DNA of 64,000 nucleotides from Leptolyngbya sp. SIO1E4 (GTDB lineage Bacteria; Cyanobacteriota; Cyanobacteriia; Phormidesmidales; Phormidesmidaceae): the NCBI GenBank assembly GCA_010672825.2, contig JAAHFU020000002.1, positions 260,001-324,000 of the forward strand, read 5' to 3'. The notes under the pieces were generated by a model. The model did no database searches and was not told the DNA's origin. It worked only from the letters and a program-made list of their open reading frames with translations. The translations under genes and the position numbers were made by a program. Positions 28,352 through 37,285 of the stretch are shown piece by piece. Every line of letters begins with the position of its first letter. Position 1 is the stretch's first letter.

Positions 28352-29254
28352 ATGACCTCTCTGGCTGCTTTTTCCCCAGTTGCTGTCCCGAAAATCCGCT
28401 ATTGGTACTGGCGAGGGTGGAAAATCCGCTATTGGGTGTTGTCAGCGGCTCAGCCTGGTGCCGCTTCTAACCCGCCGATGCTCCTTTTGCATGGGTTTGG
28501 CGCGAGCCTGAATCAGTGGCGTGATAATTTTGCTGCGCTGGCAGAACATCAGACGGTCTATGCTTTAGATTTGCTAGGGTTTGGCGGTTCTCAGAAGGCT
28601 TCCACCCTGTTTAATACAGACTTGTGGAGTGCTCAAATTTATGAGTTTTGGCGGCTGTGGATTGGGCGCCCAGCGGTGCTAGTGGGGCATTCCTTAGGGT
28701 CGTTGGTCTTGCTGAACAGTGCAGTGATGTACCCGGAAATGGTGCATCGGTTAGTGATGTTGACGTTGCCTGCGGCCCGTGAAGAGTTATTGACGGGCTG
28801 GGTGGAGTCAGTGTCTCGAACCCTGGAGCGAGTCTTTTCTACGCCGTTGCTGATCCGCCCGCTATTTAAGTTTGTGCGCCAGCCTTGGGTGATTCGGGGG
28901 GTGTTACGGGGCCTTTATCAAACTAAAGATCGGGTGGATGCGGCGTTGGTTTGGCAGTATGTGCAACCTACCGGCGATCGCGGTGCCGCCAGAACCCTCT
29001 GTTATCTGGTGCGATCGCGAACTGAACTCCAGTTCACCCCAGAAACCCGCAAGCTTATTCCCCAGGTACAAGTACCCACCCTGTTGCTATGGGGAGATGC
29101 CGACAATGTGATTCCCCTAAGCTGGGGGCAACAGATCGCCCCGCTCAACCCCCTGGTGACGCTTATGGTGATGCCAAAAACGGGGCATTTTATGTATGAC
29201 GAAAAATCAGACGAGATTAACCAGCAGATTCTGGATTGGCTAAAGGGCGCTTAG
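28352..29254 (+). CDS. Alpha/beta-fold hydrolase
   Basis: Soluble hydrolase of 300 residues. The oxyanion motif LLLHGFGAS, nucleophile elbow VGHSLGS (Ser114), Asp in LLWGDADNV and His in KTGHFMYDE form a complete catalytic set. A 15-bp sequence encoding KIRYW is repeated near the N-terminus (KIRYWYWRGWKIRYW), probably a lineage feature of this clade. The substrate is unknown; relatives include epoxide hydrolases and haloperoxidase-like esterases. It follows mscS closely. Confidence 0.87.
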   Translation: MTSLAAFSPVAVPKIRYWYWRGWKIRYWVLSAAQPGAASNPPMLLLHGFGASLNQWRDNFAALAEHQTVYALDLLGFGGSQKASTLFNTDLWSAQIYEFWRLWIGRPAVLVGHSLGSLVLLNSAVMYPEMVHRLVMLTLPAAREELLTGWVESVSRTLERVFSTPLLIRPLFKFVRQPWVIRGVLRGLYQTKDRVDAALVWQYVQPTGDRGAARTLCYLVRSRTELQFTPETRKLIPQVQVPTLLLWGDADNVIPLSWGQQIAPLNPLVTLMVMPKTGHFMYDEKSDEINQQILDWLKGA

Positions 29255-29301
29255 CCCCCTGGTTGCTTCTTCTGGCATGGGGGCGGCATTGTGCCTTGGG
29301 G

Positions 29302-30423
29302 TTAAAAATGATGATTGGGTGACGCCGTGCTGGTTGTTGTTGAAAAGCCAGTATGGGCTAAGGGCTGAATCCGGCGCTTATGTCTGCGAGATCGCCAGCG
29401 CCGAATCCCAATGGCTTGTCGCTGTACTGGGGTGAGATAGCCGTCAATAGGGATGACGGTATCTAAGGACTGGGAGATGTCATCGGGGCGAGGTTGATAG
29501 CTTAAGCCAGGAGAGAGCTGATCAATATGATTTTCTAGCAGGAGAACCCGCGTAACCTCATCGACGGTTTGGTAGCGATCAGCCACGTCCGATCGCAGCA
29601 TCTTGTTCAAAATGCCTGAAAAGTGCTCACTGACCTCCACCAGATGCTGCCACAGGATATCGCCAGTCTCCAGATCAGTATCAAACTCGATGGGCGTTTT
29701 GCCAGTCAGCAAAAACAAACAGGTCATCCCCAGAGCATAGAGATCGCTCCCGTAGGTGGGGCGGAGGGCCTGTTGTTCAGGGGGGGCAAATCCAGGGGTG
29801 CCAACAAACTGGGTTAAGGCATTTTGAAAGTTCCCCTCCCCAAGCTCTCCGAGACATTCCCGCACCGCTCCAAAATCAATCAGAACCAGACGACCATCGT
29901 CTGCACACCGGATGATATTAGGGGGTTTAATATCGCGATGAATAATCCGACACCGGTGAATGAACTTCACCACGGGCAAAATTTCCTTCAAAAACTGTTT
30001 GACCTGCTGCTCACTTTGAGCGCCATGACGGCGCACTTCTTTCGTGAGCACTTCTCCAGGAACGTATTCCTGAACCAGGTAAAACTCTTCGTTAATCGTG
30101 AAATAGTCAAGCAGCTTTGGAATCTGAGAATGGCTGCCCACTTTAGCCAGGACTTTGGCCTCTTGGCGAAAGCGACGTTTTGCCCGCTCTAGGGCCATTG
30201 GGCTATTCACCTTGGGGCAAAGCTGCTTGATAACACAGAGTGGACTTCCTGGAATTCTCCCGTCTTGAGTCAGGTAGGTGACCCCAAATCCACCGGATGC
30301 TAAGACTTTAAGGACGCGATAGCGGTCACGAAAAAGCTGCCCTGGTTGATGGAGCGCTCGGCGTCGAGATTGACGCTGGGGGGCATCGCGATAGGCCGAT
30401 AGTTTGGGCGGAGATTCCTGCAT
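29302..30423 (-). CDS. Hanks-type serine/threonine protein kinase
   Basis: Soluble eukaryote-like kinase of 373 residues. The domain spans about residues 25-290 with the Gly loop ASGGFGVTY, catalytic Lys in CVIKQL, catalytic loop HRDIKPPN, metal-binding DFGAVRE in place of DFG-xxx, and the GTPGFAPPEQ activation end. No membrane segment or sensor domain is seen; the 80-residue tail is basic and Ser/Thr-rich. ATG 30423 is preferred to the TTG three codons upstream. It lies downstream of the two-component genes on the same strand (71-bp gap). Confidence 0.94.
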   Translation of the reverse strand: MQESPPKLSAYRDAPQRQSRRRALHQPGQLFRDRYRVLKVLASGGFGVTYLTQDGRIPGSPLCVIKQLCPKVNSPMALERAKRRFRQEAKVLAKVGSHSQIPKLLDYFTINEEFYLVQEYVPGEVLTKEVRRHGAQSEQQVKQFLKEILPVVKFIHRCRIIHRDIKPPNIIRCADDGRLVLIDFGAVRECLGELGEGNFQNALTQFVGTPGFAPPEQQALRPTYGSDLYALGMTCLFLLTGKTPIEFDTDLETGDILWQHLVEVSEHFSGILNKMLRSDVADRYQTVDEVTRVLLLENHIDQLSPGLSYQPRPDDISQSLDTVIPIDGYLTPVQRQAIGIRRWRSRRHKRRIQPLAHTGFSTTTSTASPNHHF

Positions 30424-30494
30424 GGTGGCCAAAGGTGGGAGGTTAAAGCGGTTACGCGTATCACTTAAAGGTTACCTGGTTTTTCGACATGCGG

Positions 30495-31595
30495 TTATGG
30501 GGGTGCCACTGGTAACCAAAATCGAAAAACGCTGCCCTGTCCGAGTTTACTCTCAACCTCAATGTAACCGCCATGCAGCTCGACCAGGCGACGACAAATC
30601 GTCAGGCCAATCCCGGTTCCTCCGGAGGTGCGATCGCGGGAGCGATCGGCCCGCCAAAATCGGTCGAAGAGATGATTAATATGCTCGGGGGCAATACCTG
30701 ATCCAGTGTCCTGTACGGCAACCCAGACCTGGCTATGGGCTGGCCACGCCTTGACTGTGACGCTGCCCTTTGGGGTGTGGCGCAAGGCATTACTTAACAG
30801 ATTGACCATGACTTGCTCAATGCGCTCGGCATCCGCTTGCACCCGGGGCAATTCAGCCGGACATTCCAGCGTCAGCTGCACGGGATCTTCCGGAAGGAGC
30901 TGATCGGCAAAGCGTGCAACGATTGAGGATAAAAGGCTACAGAGGGATATCGGTTGCGCATGGATGGGCAAGTATCCTGACTCTAGCTGCGACAATTCTT
31001 GCAGATCGTTCACCAGTCGCTGAAGTCGAGTTGTTTCACAGGCTAATCGTTCATGAATGCTCGGATCAGCCTCAATCGTGCCATCGGCTAAACCTTCTAA
31101 ATACCCTTTCAGAATGGTGAGGGGCGTTCGCAACTCGTGGGACAAATCACTGACTAAATCGCGGCGGCGCTGTTCAACGTTTTTTAGATCTGCAGCCATG
31201 TGGTTGACGCTATGGGCGAGCTGAGTTAGCTCTAAAATTTCATAGGCAGGCAAGCGGCGCTCTAGGTCTCCAGAGGCAAAGGTGCGGGTAATTTCCTCCA
31301 TCTCTAACAGCGGTTGCACAATCCGCTGAGATAACCAATAGCTCATGCTGCTGGCGGCAATGCCGCCGAGCAACCCAGCCCACACCATACCGCGCCCCCA
31401 GGCAAACTGAAATCCTTCTACCAGCTGGGCCTCAACCTGGCCAATGCGAAAATTGCGGCCTTCAATGCGCCGCAAGTAGAGGATGAACAACCGAGGAGAA
31501 TATAGCCAGCCAACGGTCGTGAGTGTAACTACCCCAATTCCCAGCACTGTGAGATGGGCACGAAACAGACGACTACGCAGGCTGGGTTTGGTCAT
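30495..31595 (-). CDS. Sensor histidine kinase with HAMP domain
   Basis: Membrane sensor of 366 residues. Two membrane helices (about 13-35 and 70-92) enclose a short extracytoplasmic loop. Then come HAMP (about 88-140), the HisKA H-box SHELRTPLT, N-box NLLSNALRHT, DTGSGI, FDRFWRADRS and GTGIGLTIC. It would phosphorylate the OmpR-type regulator encoded immediately upstream: the two genes overlap by 4 bp (ATGA), so they are translationally coupled. The short sensor loop suggests an envelope signal, but none can be named. Confidence 0.93.
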   Translation of the reverse strand: MTKPSLRSRLFRAHLTVLGIGVVTLTTVGWLYSPRLFILYLRRIEGRNFRIGQVEAQLVEGFQFAWGRGMVWAGLLGGIAASSMSYWLSQRIVQPLLEMEEITRTFASGDLERRLPAYEILELTQLAHSVNHMAADLKNVEQRRRDLVSDLSHELRTPLTILKGYLEGLADGTIEADPSIHERLACETTRLQRLVNDLQELSQLESGYLPIHAQPISLCSLLSSIVARFADQLLPEDPVQLTLECPAELPRVQADAERIEQVMVNLLSNALRHTPKGSVTVKAWPAHSQVWVAVQDTGSGIAPEHINHLFDRFWRADRSRDRTSGGTGIGLTICRRLVELHGGYIEVESKLGQGSVFRFWLPVAPP

Positions 31596-32308
31596 GACAC
31601 TTCGGTCTCGTCATCCTCAAATTTGTAGCCCACGCCAATCACAGTTTTGATGAACGTGGGTTGGGCGGGGTCAGGCTCTATCTTTTTACGCAATCGGGCG
31701 ATGTGGGCATCCACAATGCGTTCATCTCCGTAAAAATCTGACCCCCATAGTTTCTCGATGAGTTGAGGACGAGTCCACACCCGACCAGGGTAGCTAATAA
31801 AAGTGGCTAACAGGTCAAACTCCAGCGTGGTTAGAGACAGCGGGTCGGCTTCTCCATTGGGGTGCGATCTCAGGGCTGTCCGCTGAGTCGGATCAACCTG
31901 AAAGTGAGGACTTTGATACTGGGGGGACAACCCACCCTGGCGCAAACTGCGTCGCAGCAGTGCCCGCACCCGGGCCACCAGCTCACGGGGGCTAAAGGGT
32001 TTAACCAAATAGTCATCGGCGCCTGTTGACAGGCCAATGATGCGATCGATTTCCTCGCCTTTGGCGGTGACGATCAAAATATAAGGATCCTTGATACCAG
32101 ACTGTTGTCGGATGCGGGCACAGACTTCCAATCCATCCAACTCCGGCAGCATCAGATCCAACACAATTACATCTGGCTGCAGTGTCTGCGCCAGGGTCAG
32201 CGCTTGTTCTCCATTTCTACATAAGTGAACAGTAAACCCCTCTTTTTCTAGGTAGAGCTTAATGAGATTGGCAATTTCGATTTCATCGTCGACAACCAGA
32301 ATATCCAT
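31592..32308 (-). CDS. OmpR/PhoB-family response regulator
   Basis: DNA-binding regulator of 238 residues. The receiver (1-120) has the acidic pocket VDDE, phosphoacceptor Asp in VLDLMLPELDG, Thr in IVTAKG and Lys in VKPFS. A winged-helix output domain follows with TLEFDLLATFISYPGRVWTRPQLIEKLWG and the recognition region RIVDAHIARLRKKI. It is first in an operon with the overlapping histidine kinase, and possibly the Ser/Thr kinase. Targets unknown; it is not the RpaA, RpaB or NblS-partner type by sequence. Confidence 0.94.
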   Translation of the reverse strand: MDILVVDDEIEIANLIKLYLEKEGFTVHLCRNGEQALTLAQTLQPDVIVLDLMLPELDGLEVCARIRQQSGIKDPYILIVTAKGEEIDRIIGLSTGADDYLVKPFSPRELVARVRALLRRSLRQGGLSPQYQSPHFQVDPTQRTALRSHPNGEADPLSLTTLEFDLLATFISYPGRVWTRPQLIEKLWGSDFYGDERIVDAHIARLRKKIEPDPAQPTFIKTVIGVGYKFEDDETEVS

Positions 32309-32870
32309 AAAGAGTGTTGCCCAGGGCAGCCAGCATCATCCTCAGGTGAAATGAGTAAATCAATAGTGTAATCCGATAGATTTTTCAATTCTCTCGCGTT
32401 AGCGTTGTTTATGGATTTCGGGGTGTACCTCGCAGCGCTTGCCCTAATTGGGGGATATTTTCTCGCTCAAGTAAGAAAAATCCCTGCCCCTGGACGGATG
32501 GCTTTCAACAGGCGTTTTCAGGTCGAATACGGCTCTCTGGGGAAAGCTCAGTAAACTTTTATAGCTTTGTTCAGTTGGGTTGAGTACATCTCGGTCAGAA
32601 CCGGGTCTAAGGGATGGGGGCTAGAGTCTACTTTATCCACATGCAGACCGCTATATAGCTATCTTTTCATAAAGCTGGGGGCTCGTGCGGGGTTCCTCAA
32701 GACCATGCTCAGGTAGCTAGAGGGCTAAGGAAGCATTGGGGTGACTTGTGTAATCTGTGTTTCAGGATGCTTTAAGCTGACAAACCCTTGCTATACTTCG
32801 GTGCCATATCCATCCTCATGAATTAAAGACGATGGTTGCTCGCTAAGGTGTTGCTTAGCCGCTTAAATGT
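32309..32870. other. Intergenic region, 562 bp (divergent)
   Basis: Separates the response regulator from the membrane protein at 32871. It includes copy B of the dispersed repeat (32560-32657). No credible small gene was found in the rest; promoters for both flanking genes must lie here, but no clear -10/-35 pair stands out. Confidence 0.7.
32560..32657 (+). repeat. Dispersed ~97-bp repeat, copy B
   Basis: Opens TATAGCTTTGTTCAGTTGGG and closes GCAGACCGCTATATA, with ACATCTCGGTCAGAACCGGG inside. It aligns end to end with copies C and D; both terminal TATAGC/GCTATA inverted ends are intact. Confidence 0.85.
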
Positions 32871-34757
32871 ATGACTTCTTCTTCTCTTTCATTTGCCGAG
32901 TTAGATCGCTTTGTTGCAGCCCTTGAATATCGCATTCAATCTGCGATCGCCCAAACAGCAGATCAGGCTCCACCGACCATTCGCTGCCGCTTCCAGCAGA
33001 AACGATTACTCGTGCTGTCGGAAGATAGCCAAGCCGCCTCGACGGCGCGAGGGCGTGATGAGCGATTTAAAGCCTTGGCGCTTGCCATTGGTGCCGGACT
33101 GACTGAAACAGAACTGCCTGAAAGTCTTCTCACCTCAGAGGGCAAATTGCCGGTGCGGCTATATCTGAGGCAGCGGGGCACGGCTAGCCCTTATGCTGCT
33201 CGCAATTGGAGTTGGCAGCCAGCGGATGCGGTCTCCGGGTTGTTTGATCACCCGAATGACTCATCACCTCCGGCGCCTAAAGACACCCATGAAGTAGAAG
33301 CCGGATCTCTGGTTCTCCTGCCTTCCCCATCTAAACAAACAGACGATATCTTGCCGGAGGCGGCTGCTCCGATCACGAATCAGCAGATTAATCAGACGGT
33401 GGATTCGTTTCCATTTAGGCAGCGTTGGCAAGCCTTTAGGGAGACTTGGCAAAATTGGCCTTGGCGATCCGTTGCTGGGCTGGTGGCCGTTGGCCTTGCC
33501 ATTGGGGGTATTGGCTATAGTGTGAGTCGTCCGTGTTTGATTGGGGGGTGCGATCGCCGTCAAACCGCTAGTGATTTAAGTCAAACGGCGTTAACTCAGC
33601 TGCAAGGTAACCCCACCCCTGATCAGGTGAACCTTGCCCATGCGGATCTTGTGAAAGCCGTCAGGCTATTGTCTGCGATTCCTCCGTGGTCGTCCCATTA
33701 CGACACAGCCCAGGCAGAACTTTCCCGCTACCGTACCCAGCTAGCTGACCTAGAGTGGATTATGGCTGCCCAGAAAAGTGCGACGATGGCAGCTGAGAAA
33801 AGTCAGAATCCTCCCCATCCTGTGCCCGTTTGGGTAGAAGTGCATTTGCTTTGGCAGAAGGCCGTGACCGATCTGAAACGAGTGCCTGAAGCCAGCCCCT
33901 TAGCGGACTTTGCACGTCAAAAACTCAGAGAATATGAGGCGAACTTTGAGGCTATTAGCCAGCGGCTGACCGTGGAGGAGCGCGCTGAAGCTAACTTAAA
34001 CAATGCACTACAGGCCGGGCAGCTAGCCAGCACTCGCACCAAAGATGCCGCTACCTTGTCGGCTTGGCTACTGGCTCAACAAGAGTGGCAGCGTGCTATC
34101 AATGCCTTGTCGCAGATTCCTCAAGGAACCTTGGCCTATGATGACGCGCGGTCGCTGCTAGAAGATTATCGGACTGAGCTGATTCAAATCCGTACTCGCG
34201 TCAATTTGGAGAAAGCCGGTGAGCGGTCCTACCAGTCAGGCTTGGCCAATGCTGCCGAGGCCCAAGCCGCTGAACGAGCCAATCAATGGACCTTAGCGTT
34301 AGATAAGTGGCGTCGCGCCAATGCCCACCTGAGACAGGTTCCGCAAAATACCTTGAAATATGATGAAGCCCAGCGTCAACTCGATGCCTATCAAGGTGCC
34401 CTGAAGCGGGCGGAAACGAGGCTGCAGCAAGCAGTGGCTTTTCAGACCTTAGACGATGACCTGCTAGAGCTGTGCCCCGTAAATGCAGGTATCTGCACCT
34501 TTTCCTATAACACCCAGCAAATAGAACTGATTCTCAGAGAACCTTATGACAGCGCTATTCGTCAGTCTATTTCACCGCCATCTACCCAGGGTGATCTGAC
34601 TCAAACAACTGCTGTTGTCGAACAAACTCATCAGCTTGTTCAAGACATTATGCGACTTGGAAATCGAGTCCAGCTAGCCATTTCTATCTCCGACACGAAC
34701 CAGCAATTTATTGCTCGTTATGAACCCGACTATGGCGGGTTTGTAAAAGAACCGTGA
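32871..34757 (+). CDS. Single-pass membrane protein with TPR-like helical repeats
   Basis: Protein of 628 residues. The N-terminal soluble domain (1-110) resembles that of the protein at 15395-16285 in style. An acidic linker and one membrane segment (VAGLVAVGLAIGGIGYSV, near 205-225) follow. The C-terminal part has at least three repeats of the form W..A...L..(V/I)P..(T/S)..Y..A...L..Y...L, a TPR-like pattern, and ends with a small domain (ISISDTNQQFIARYEPDYGGF). The gene for the PspA-like protein follows after 78 bp, which suggests a membrane-related role. Function unknown. ATG 32871. Confidence 0.78.
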   Translation: MTSSSLSFAELDRFVAALEYRIQSAIAQTADQAPPTIRCRFQQKRLLVLSEDSQAASTARGRDERFKALALAIGAGLTETELPESLLTSEGKLPVRLYLRQRGTASPYAARNWSWQPADAVSGLFDHPNDSSPPAPKDTHEVEAGSLVLLPSPSKQTDDILPEAAAPITNQQINQTVDSFPFRQRWQAFRETWQNWPWRSVAGLVAVGLAIGGIGYSVSRPCLIGGCDRRQTASDLSQTALTQLQGNPTPDQVNLAHADLVKAVRLLSAIPPWSSHYDTAQAELSRYRTQLADLEWIMAAQKSATMAAEKSQNPPHPVPVWVEVHLLWQKAVTDLKRVPEASPLADFARQKLREYEANFEAISQRLTVEERAEANLNNALQAGQLASTRTKDAATLSAWLLAQQEWQRAINALSQIPQGTLAYDDARSLLEDYRTELIQIRTRVNLEKAGERSYQSGLANAAEAQAAERANQWTLALDKWRRANAHLRQVPQNTLKYDEAQRQLDAYQGALKRAETRLQQAVAFQTLDDDLLELCPVNAGICTFSYNTQQIELILREPYDSAIRQSISPPSTQGDLTQTTAVVEQTHQLVQDIMRLGNRVQLAISISDTNQQFIARYEPDYGGFVKEP

Positions 34758-34835
34758 TGTTCTGAGCTTTCTTCATAACCCTGCTATCTTGCTAACAGGG
34801 ACGTATTCATCCATTTAGATACGATTTGCAAGATT

Positions 34836-35546
34836 ATGAATGTGTTGGGGCGACTGGCTCAAACAATTCGAGCCCAAGTAAATCACTGGGTACAAGAGTC
34901 TGAAGATCCCGAAAAGATCTTGGATCGAATAGTTGCTGATATGCAGTCGGATTTGATTCAGCTGCGTCAATCAGTGGCTCAAGCGATCGCAACCCAGAAG
35001 CGGACTGAGCGCCAATGTGACCAGACGCATAACTTGATTAAAGAATGGTATGGCCGGGCGCAGCTTGCCCTTCAAAAAGGAGATGAACCTAAAGCTCGTG
35101 AAGCTTTGGCGCAAAGGCAAACTTATCTCAAGATGCAATCCCAATTGGATGAGCATATTCGTCAGCAACAGACAATTGTGGCCAAGCTCAAAACCAATAT
35201 GCGGAACCTGGAAGTGAAAATTGCAGATGCCCGTACTCGCCGCGATATGTACATCGCAAGAGCCCGTTCTGCAGAAGCGTCTCAGCGGATTCAAGAAATG
35301 ATTGCTCAAGTCGGCTCGCAGCGGTCAACGGGGGCGCTAGATCGTATGGGGGACAAGGTTTTAGATCTCGAGGCACAGGCTGAAGCCGTGTCAGAGTTAA
35401 ATCGAACTCTCCAGGCTGAGACTCTCGAAAATCGGTTTGCAGCCCTAGAACAAGATGAAACCGGAGCAATTGAAGCTGAGCTCGCGGCCATGAAAGCTAA
35501 TGTAGTGAACCCCTCTCAGCCCTCTGGGCACCCAATTAATTCCTAA
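34836..35546 (+). CDS. PspA/IM30 (Vipp1-like) membrane-remodelling protein
   Basis: ESCRT-III-related coiled-coil protein of 236 residues that oligomerises on membranes. The segments SEDPEKILDRIVADMQSDLIQLRQ and ATQKRTERQ match the family, and helices continue to residue 215. It lacks the long C-terminal extension typical of Vipp1, and its amphipathic N-terminus (MNVLGRLAQTIRAQVNHWV) diverges from the standard MGLFDR opening. It is therefore more likely a second PspA-type paralogue than the essential Vipp1. It probably shares a transcript with the preceding membrane protein. Confidence 0.9.
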   Translation: MNVLGRLAQTIRAQVNHWVQESEDPEKILDRIVADMQSDLIQLRQSVAQAIATQKRTERQCDQTHNLIKEWYGRAQLALQKGDEPKAREALAQRQTYLKMQSQLDEHIRQQQTIVAKLKTNMRNLEVKIADARTRRDMYIARARSAEASQRIQEMIAQVGSQRSTGALDRMGDKVLDLEAQAEAVSELNRTLQAETLENRFAALEQDETGAIEAELAAMKANVVNPSQPSGHPINS

Positions 35547-35962
35547 AAACAACCATGGGGTAATTACACTACTTAAGCTGCTTGTCGCTACTCGATATCC
35601 TTGCTACCATTGTGAGATACATTAAAAAACGTGGAAATTACGCAACTGTACACCCAGGTTAGGAGATAGCATCTCCGCAAATTTCCCGGTGAGTCATAGG
35701 AAAACCCCCAGGCATTGAGTAAATTTACCGTTTGGGGCACTACACCGTTAATGAGTACCTGATGTTCGTTCACTCAATCAATTGAAGCTGTGACAAGCAG
35801 TTCAGGGGCTTATTTCCTAGATGAATAGGCTGAAACTAAGGGGTTCCTGCGAGAGACACATCAGATGTAAGGGTGCATTGAGTGTGGCCGATTAAGTTTG
35901 AGCTGTTGCCCGTAATGAGTCGGAGTCACAAACCTTTTCTAATCATTAATCAGGTCTAAGCA
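35547..35962. other. Intergenic region, 416 bp
   Basis: No gene, repeat or structured element that I can support. The only frames are short and shadow-like. It precedes the ComFB-family gene. Confidence 0.6.
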
Positions 35963-36589
35963 ATGGGTAATGATGCAAGAGTTGCTCATAATAAGGTCTA
36001 CGTTAACGTGATGGAGTTATTGGTTGCCGAAGAGGTTGATCAGCAGCTCCAGCGCTTACCAGAACGAGTCTTGAAATATATCCGGCGTTCTGAAGTCGAG
36101 ACTTTTGCCCTTAACCGTCTACCAGCGCTCTATGCTTCTAGTGAAAAAGGGCTGCAACATCAGTACGATCGCGCGATTCGTGAACTCAATCCGAAAATTG
36201 CGAGTGCGGTGCGCCAGGCGTTTGCTGCTGTGCAAATTGATCCAATCCGACTGTCTCAACCGATTCACCTCGAAGACGACAGCCGTGAGTCAGAAGCGGT
36301 TTTGCAGGCCCTAAGGGAATGGCTGCGATCGCCTGATTTGGATTGGAAGACAGCACTGTACAAGCTTAAAAGACTGCAGTATCGGGGGGCGCGCAAGGGA
36401 TCGCAAGTTGCCCCTTTGTCTTCAGGAGGATCTTCCCCTCAACGCCTGCCCTCGCCGCCACCTCCTTCAACCCCGCCTGAGCACAATACGACTTGGCGAC
36501 CCGGGACTTACGGGAGCCGCGTTAGCTGGAAACCTCGCCGCCATCATTCTGAATCGAGCGGTGGATTTGAGGATAGAAATTACGAATAG
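35963..36589 (+). CDS. ComFB-family protein (cyclic dinucleotide receptor family)
   Basis: Protein of 208 residues. The N-terminal ComFB domain (about 10-100) is clear: YVNVMELLVAEEVDQQLQRLPERVL, then RRSEVETFALNRLPALYASSEKG. Cyanobacterial ComFB-type proteins such as CdgR bind c-di-GMP or c-di-AMP and affect cell size, motility or competence. A C-terminal Ser/Pro-rich basic tail of about 60 residues is unusual. Which nucleotide is bound cannot be read from sequence. Start at ATG 35963. Convergent with the acetyltransferase gene (15 bp). Confidence 0.85.
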   Translation: MGNDARVAHNKVYVNVMELLVAEEVDQQLQRLPERVLKYIRRSEVETFALNRLPALYASSEKGLQHQYDRAIRELNPKIASAVRQAFAAVQIDPIRLSQPIHLEDDSRESEAVLQALREWLRSPDLDWKTALYKLKRLQYRGARKGSQVAPLSSGGSSPQRLPSPPPPSTPPEHNTTWRPGTYGSRVSWKPRRHHSESSGGFEDRNYE

Positions 36590-36604
36590 CGGACTCAAAA
36601 ACCG

Positions 36605-37138
36605 CTAGATTCGTTTAGATTCGTTGGGCTGGGTGGGGGTTTCAAGGAGCAATTCCAGGAATTTGAGATCTAGCCAGCGACCAAATTTATAGCCAACCTG
36701 GTAGAGGTGGGCAACTTCTTGAAAGCCGAACTGTTCATGAAGTCGGCAGCTGACGGTGTTATCGGCGTCTATACCTGCCACAATTGCATGCAACTCCATT
36801 GCCCGCGCTGACTCAATCAGGCCTGCAAGTAGCTGCTTGCCAATACCCTGTCCACGTCTGTGGGGCGCAACATAGATTGAGTTCTCGACGGTGTATCGAT
36901 AGGCTGCCCAGGCTCGAAACCACCCGAGGGAGCCAAACCCAACTACTTCGCGATTGAGTTCAGCCACTAATACCGGGAATCTGTCGGCCTGTTTGGCCTC
37001 AAACCATCCCTGGCGCATGGCTAAGGTATGGGGTTCGTAGTCATAAACGGCTGTTGTATTGAGAATGGCTTCGTTATAAATGCTCAGGATGCTCTTGAGG
37101 TCTTGGACAGTGGCAGAACGAATCGTCGCGTTAGGCAT
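36605..37138 (-). CDS. GNAT N-acetyltransferase (phosphinothricin acetyltransferase-like)
   Basis: Acetyl-CoA-dependent acetyltransferase of 177 residues. The opening IRSATVQDLKSILSIYNEAI, the YVAPHRRGQGIGKQLL pyrophosphate-binding motif A and the LHEQFGFQEVAHLYQVGYKFGRWLD block place it with PAT/Bar-type enzymes. These often acetylate methionine sulfone or sulfoximine in bacteria. The natural substrate here is unknown. ATG start at 37138. Confidence 0.9.
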   Translation of the reverse strand: MPNATIRSATVQDLKSILSIYNEAILNTTAVYDYEPHTLAMRQGWFEAKQADRFPVLVAELNREVVGFGSLGWFRAWAAYRYTVENSIYVAPHRRGQGIGKQLLAGLIESARAMELHAIVAGIDADNTVSCRLHEQFGFQEVAHLYQVGYKFGRWLDLKFLELLLETPTQPNESKRI

Positions 37139-37285
37139 GTTGGATCATGGGAGTGCCGGTAGATCTTCCTCTATATCATGATCGCTGATGTCTTGTAGTA
37201 GACAGTAATCGTCAGAGCCTGGGCAATCTGCCTGGTGCCCTTTAGCTTGGCCTAACAAACCCGAGATATCGCAAATTCGTAGGCT

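Noticed and set aside
32309-32870. A small RNA or small photosystem gene in the long divergent gap
   Set aside because: No conserved small hydrophobic peptide, hairpin-terminator unit or promoter pair could be made out beyond the repeat copy.
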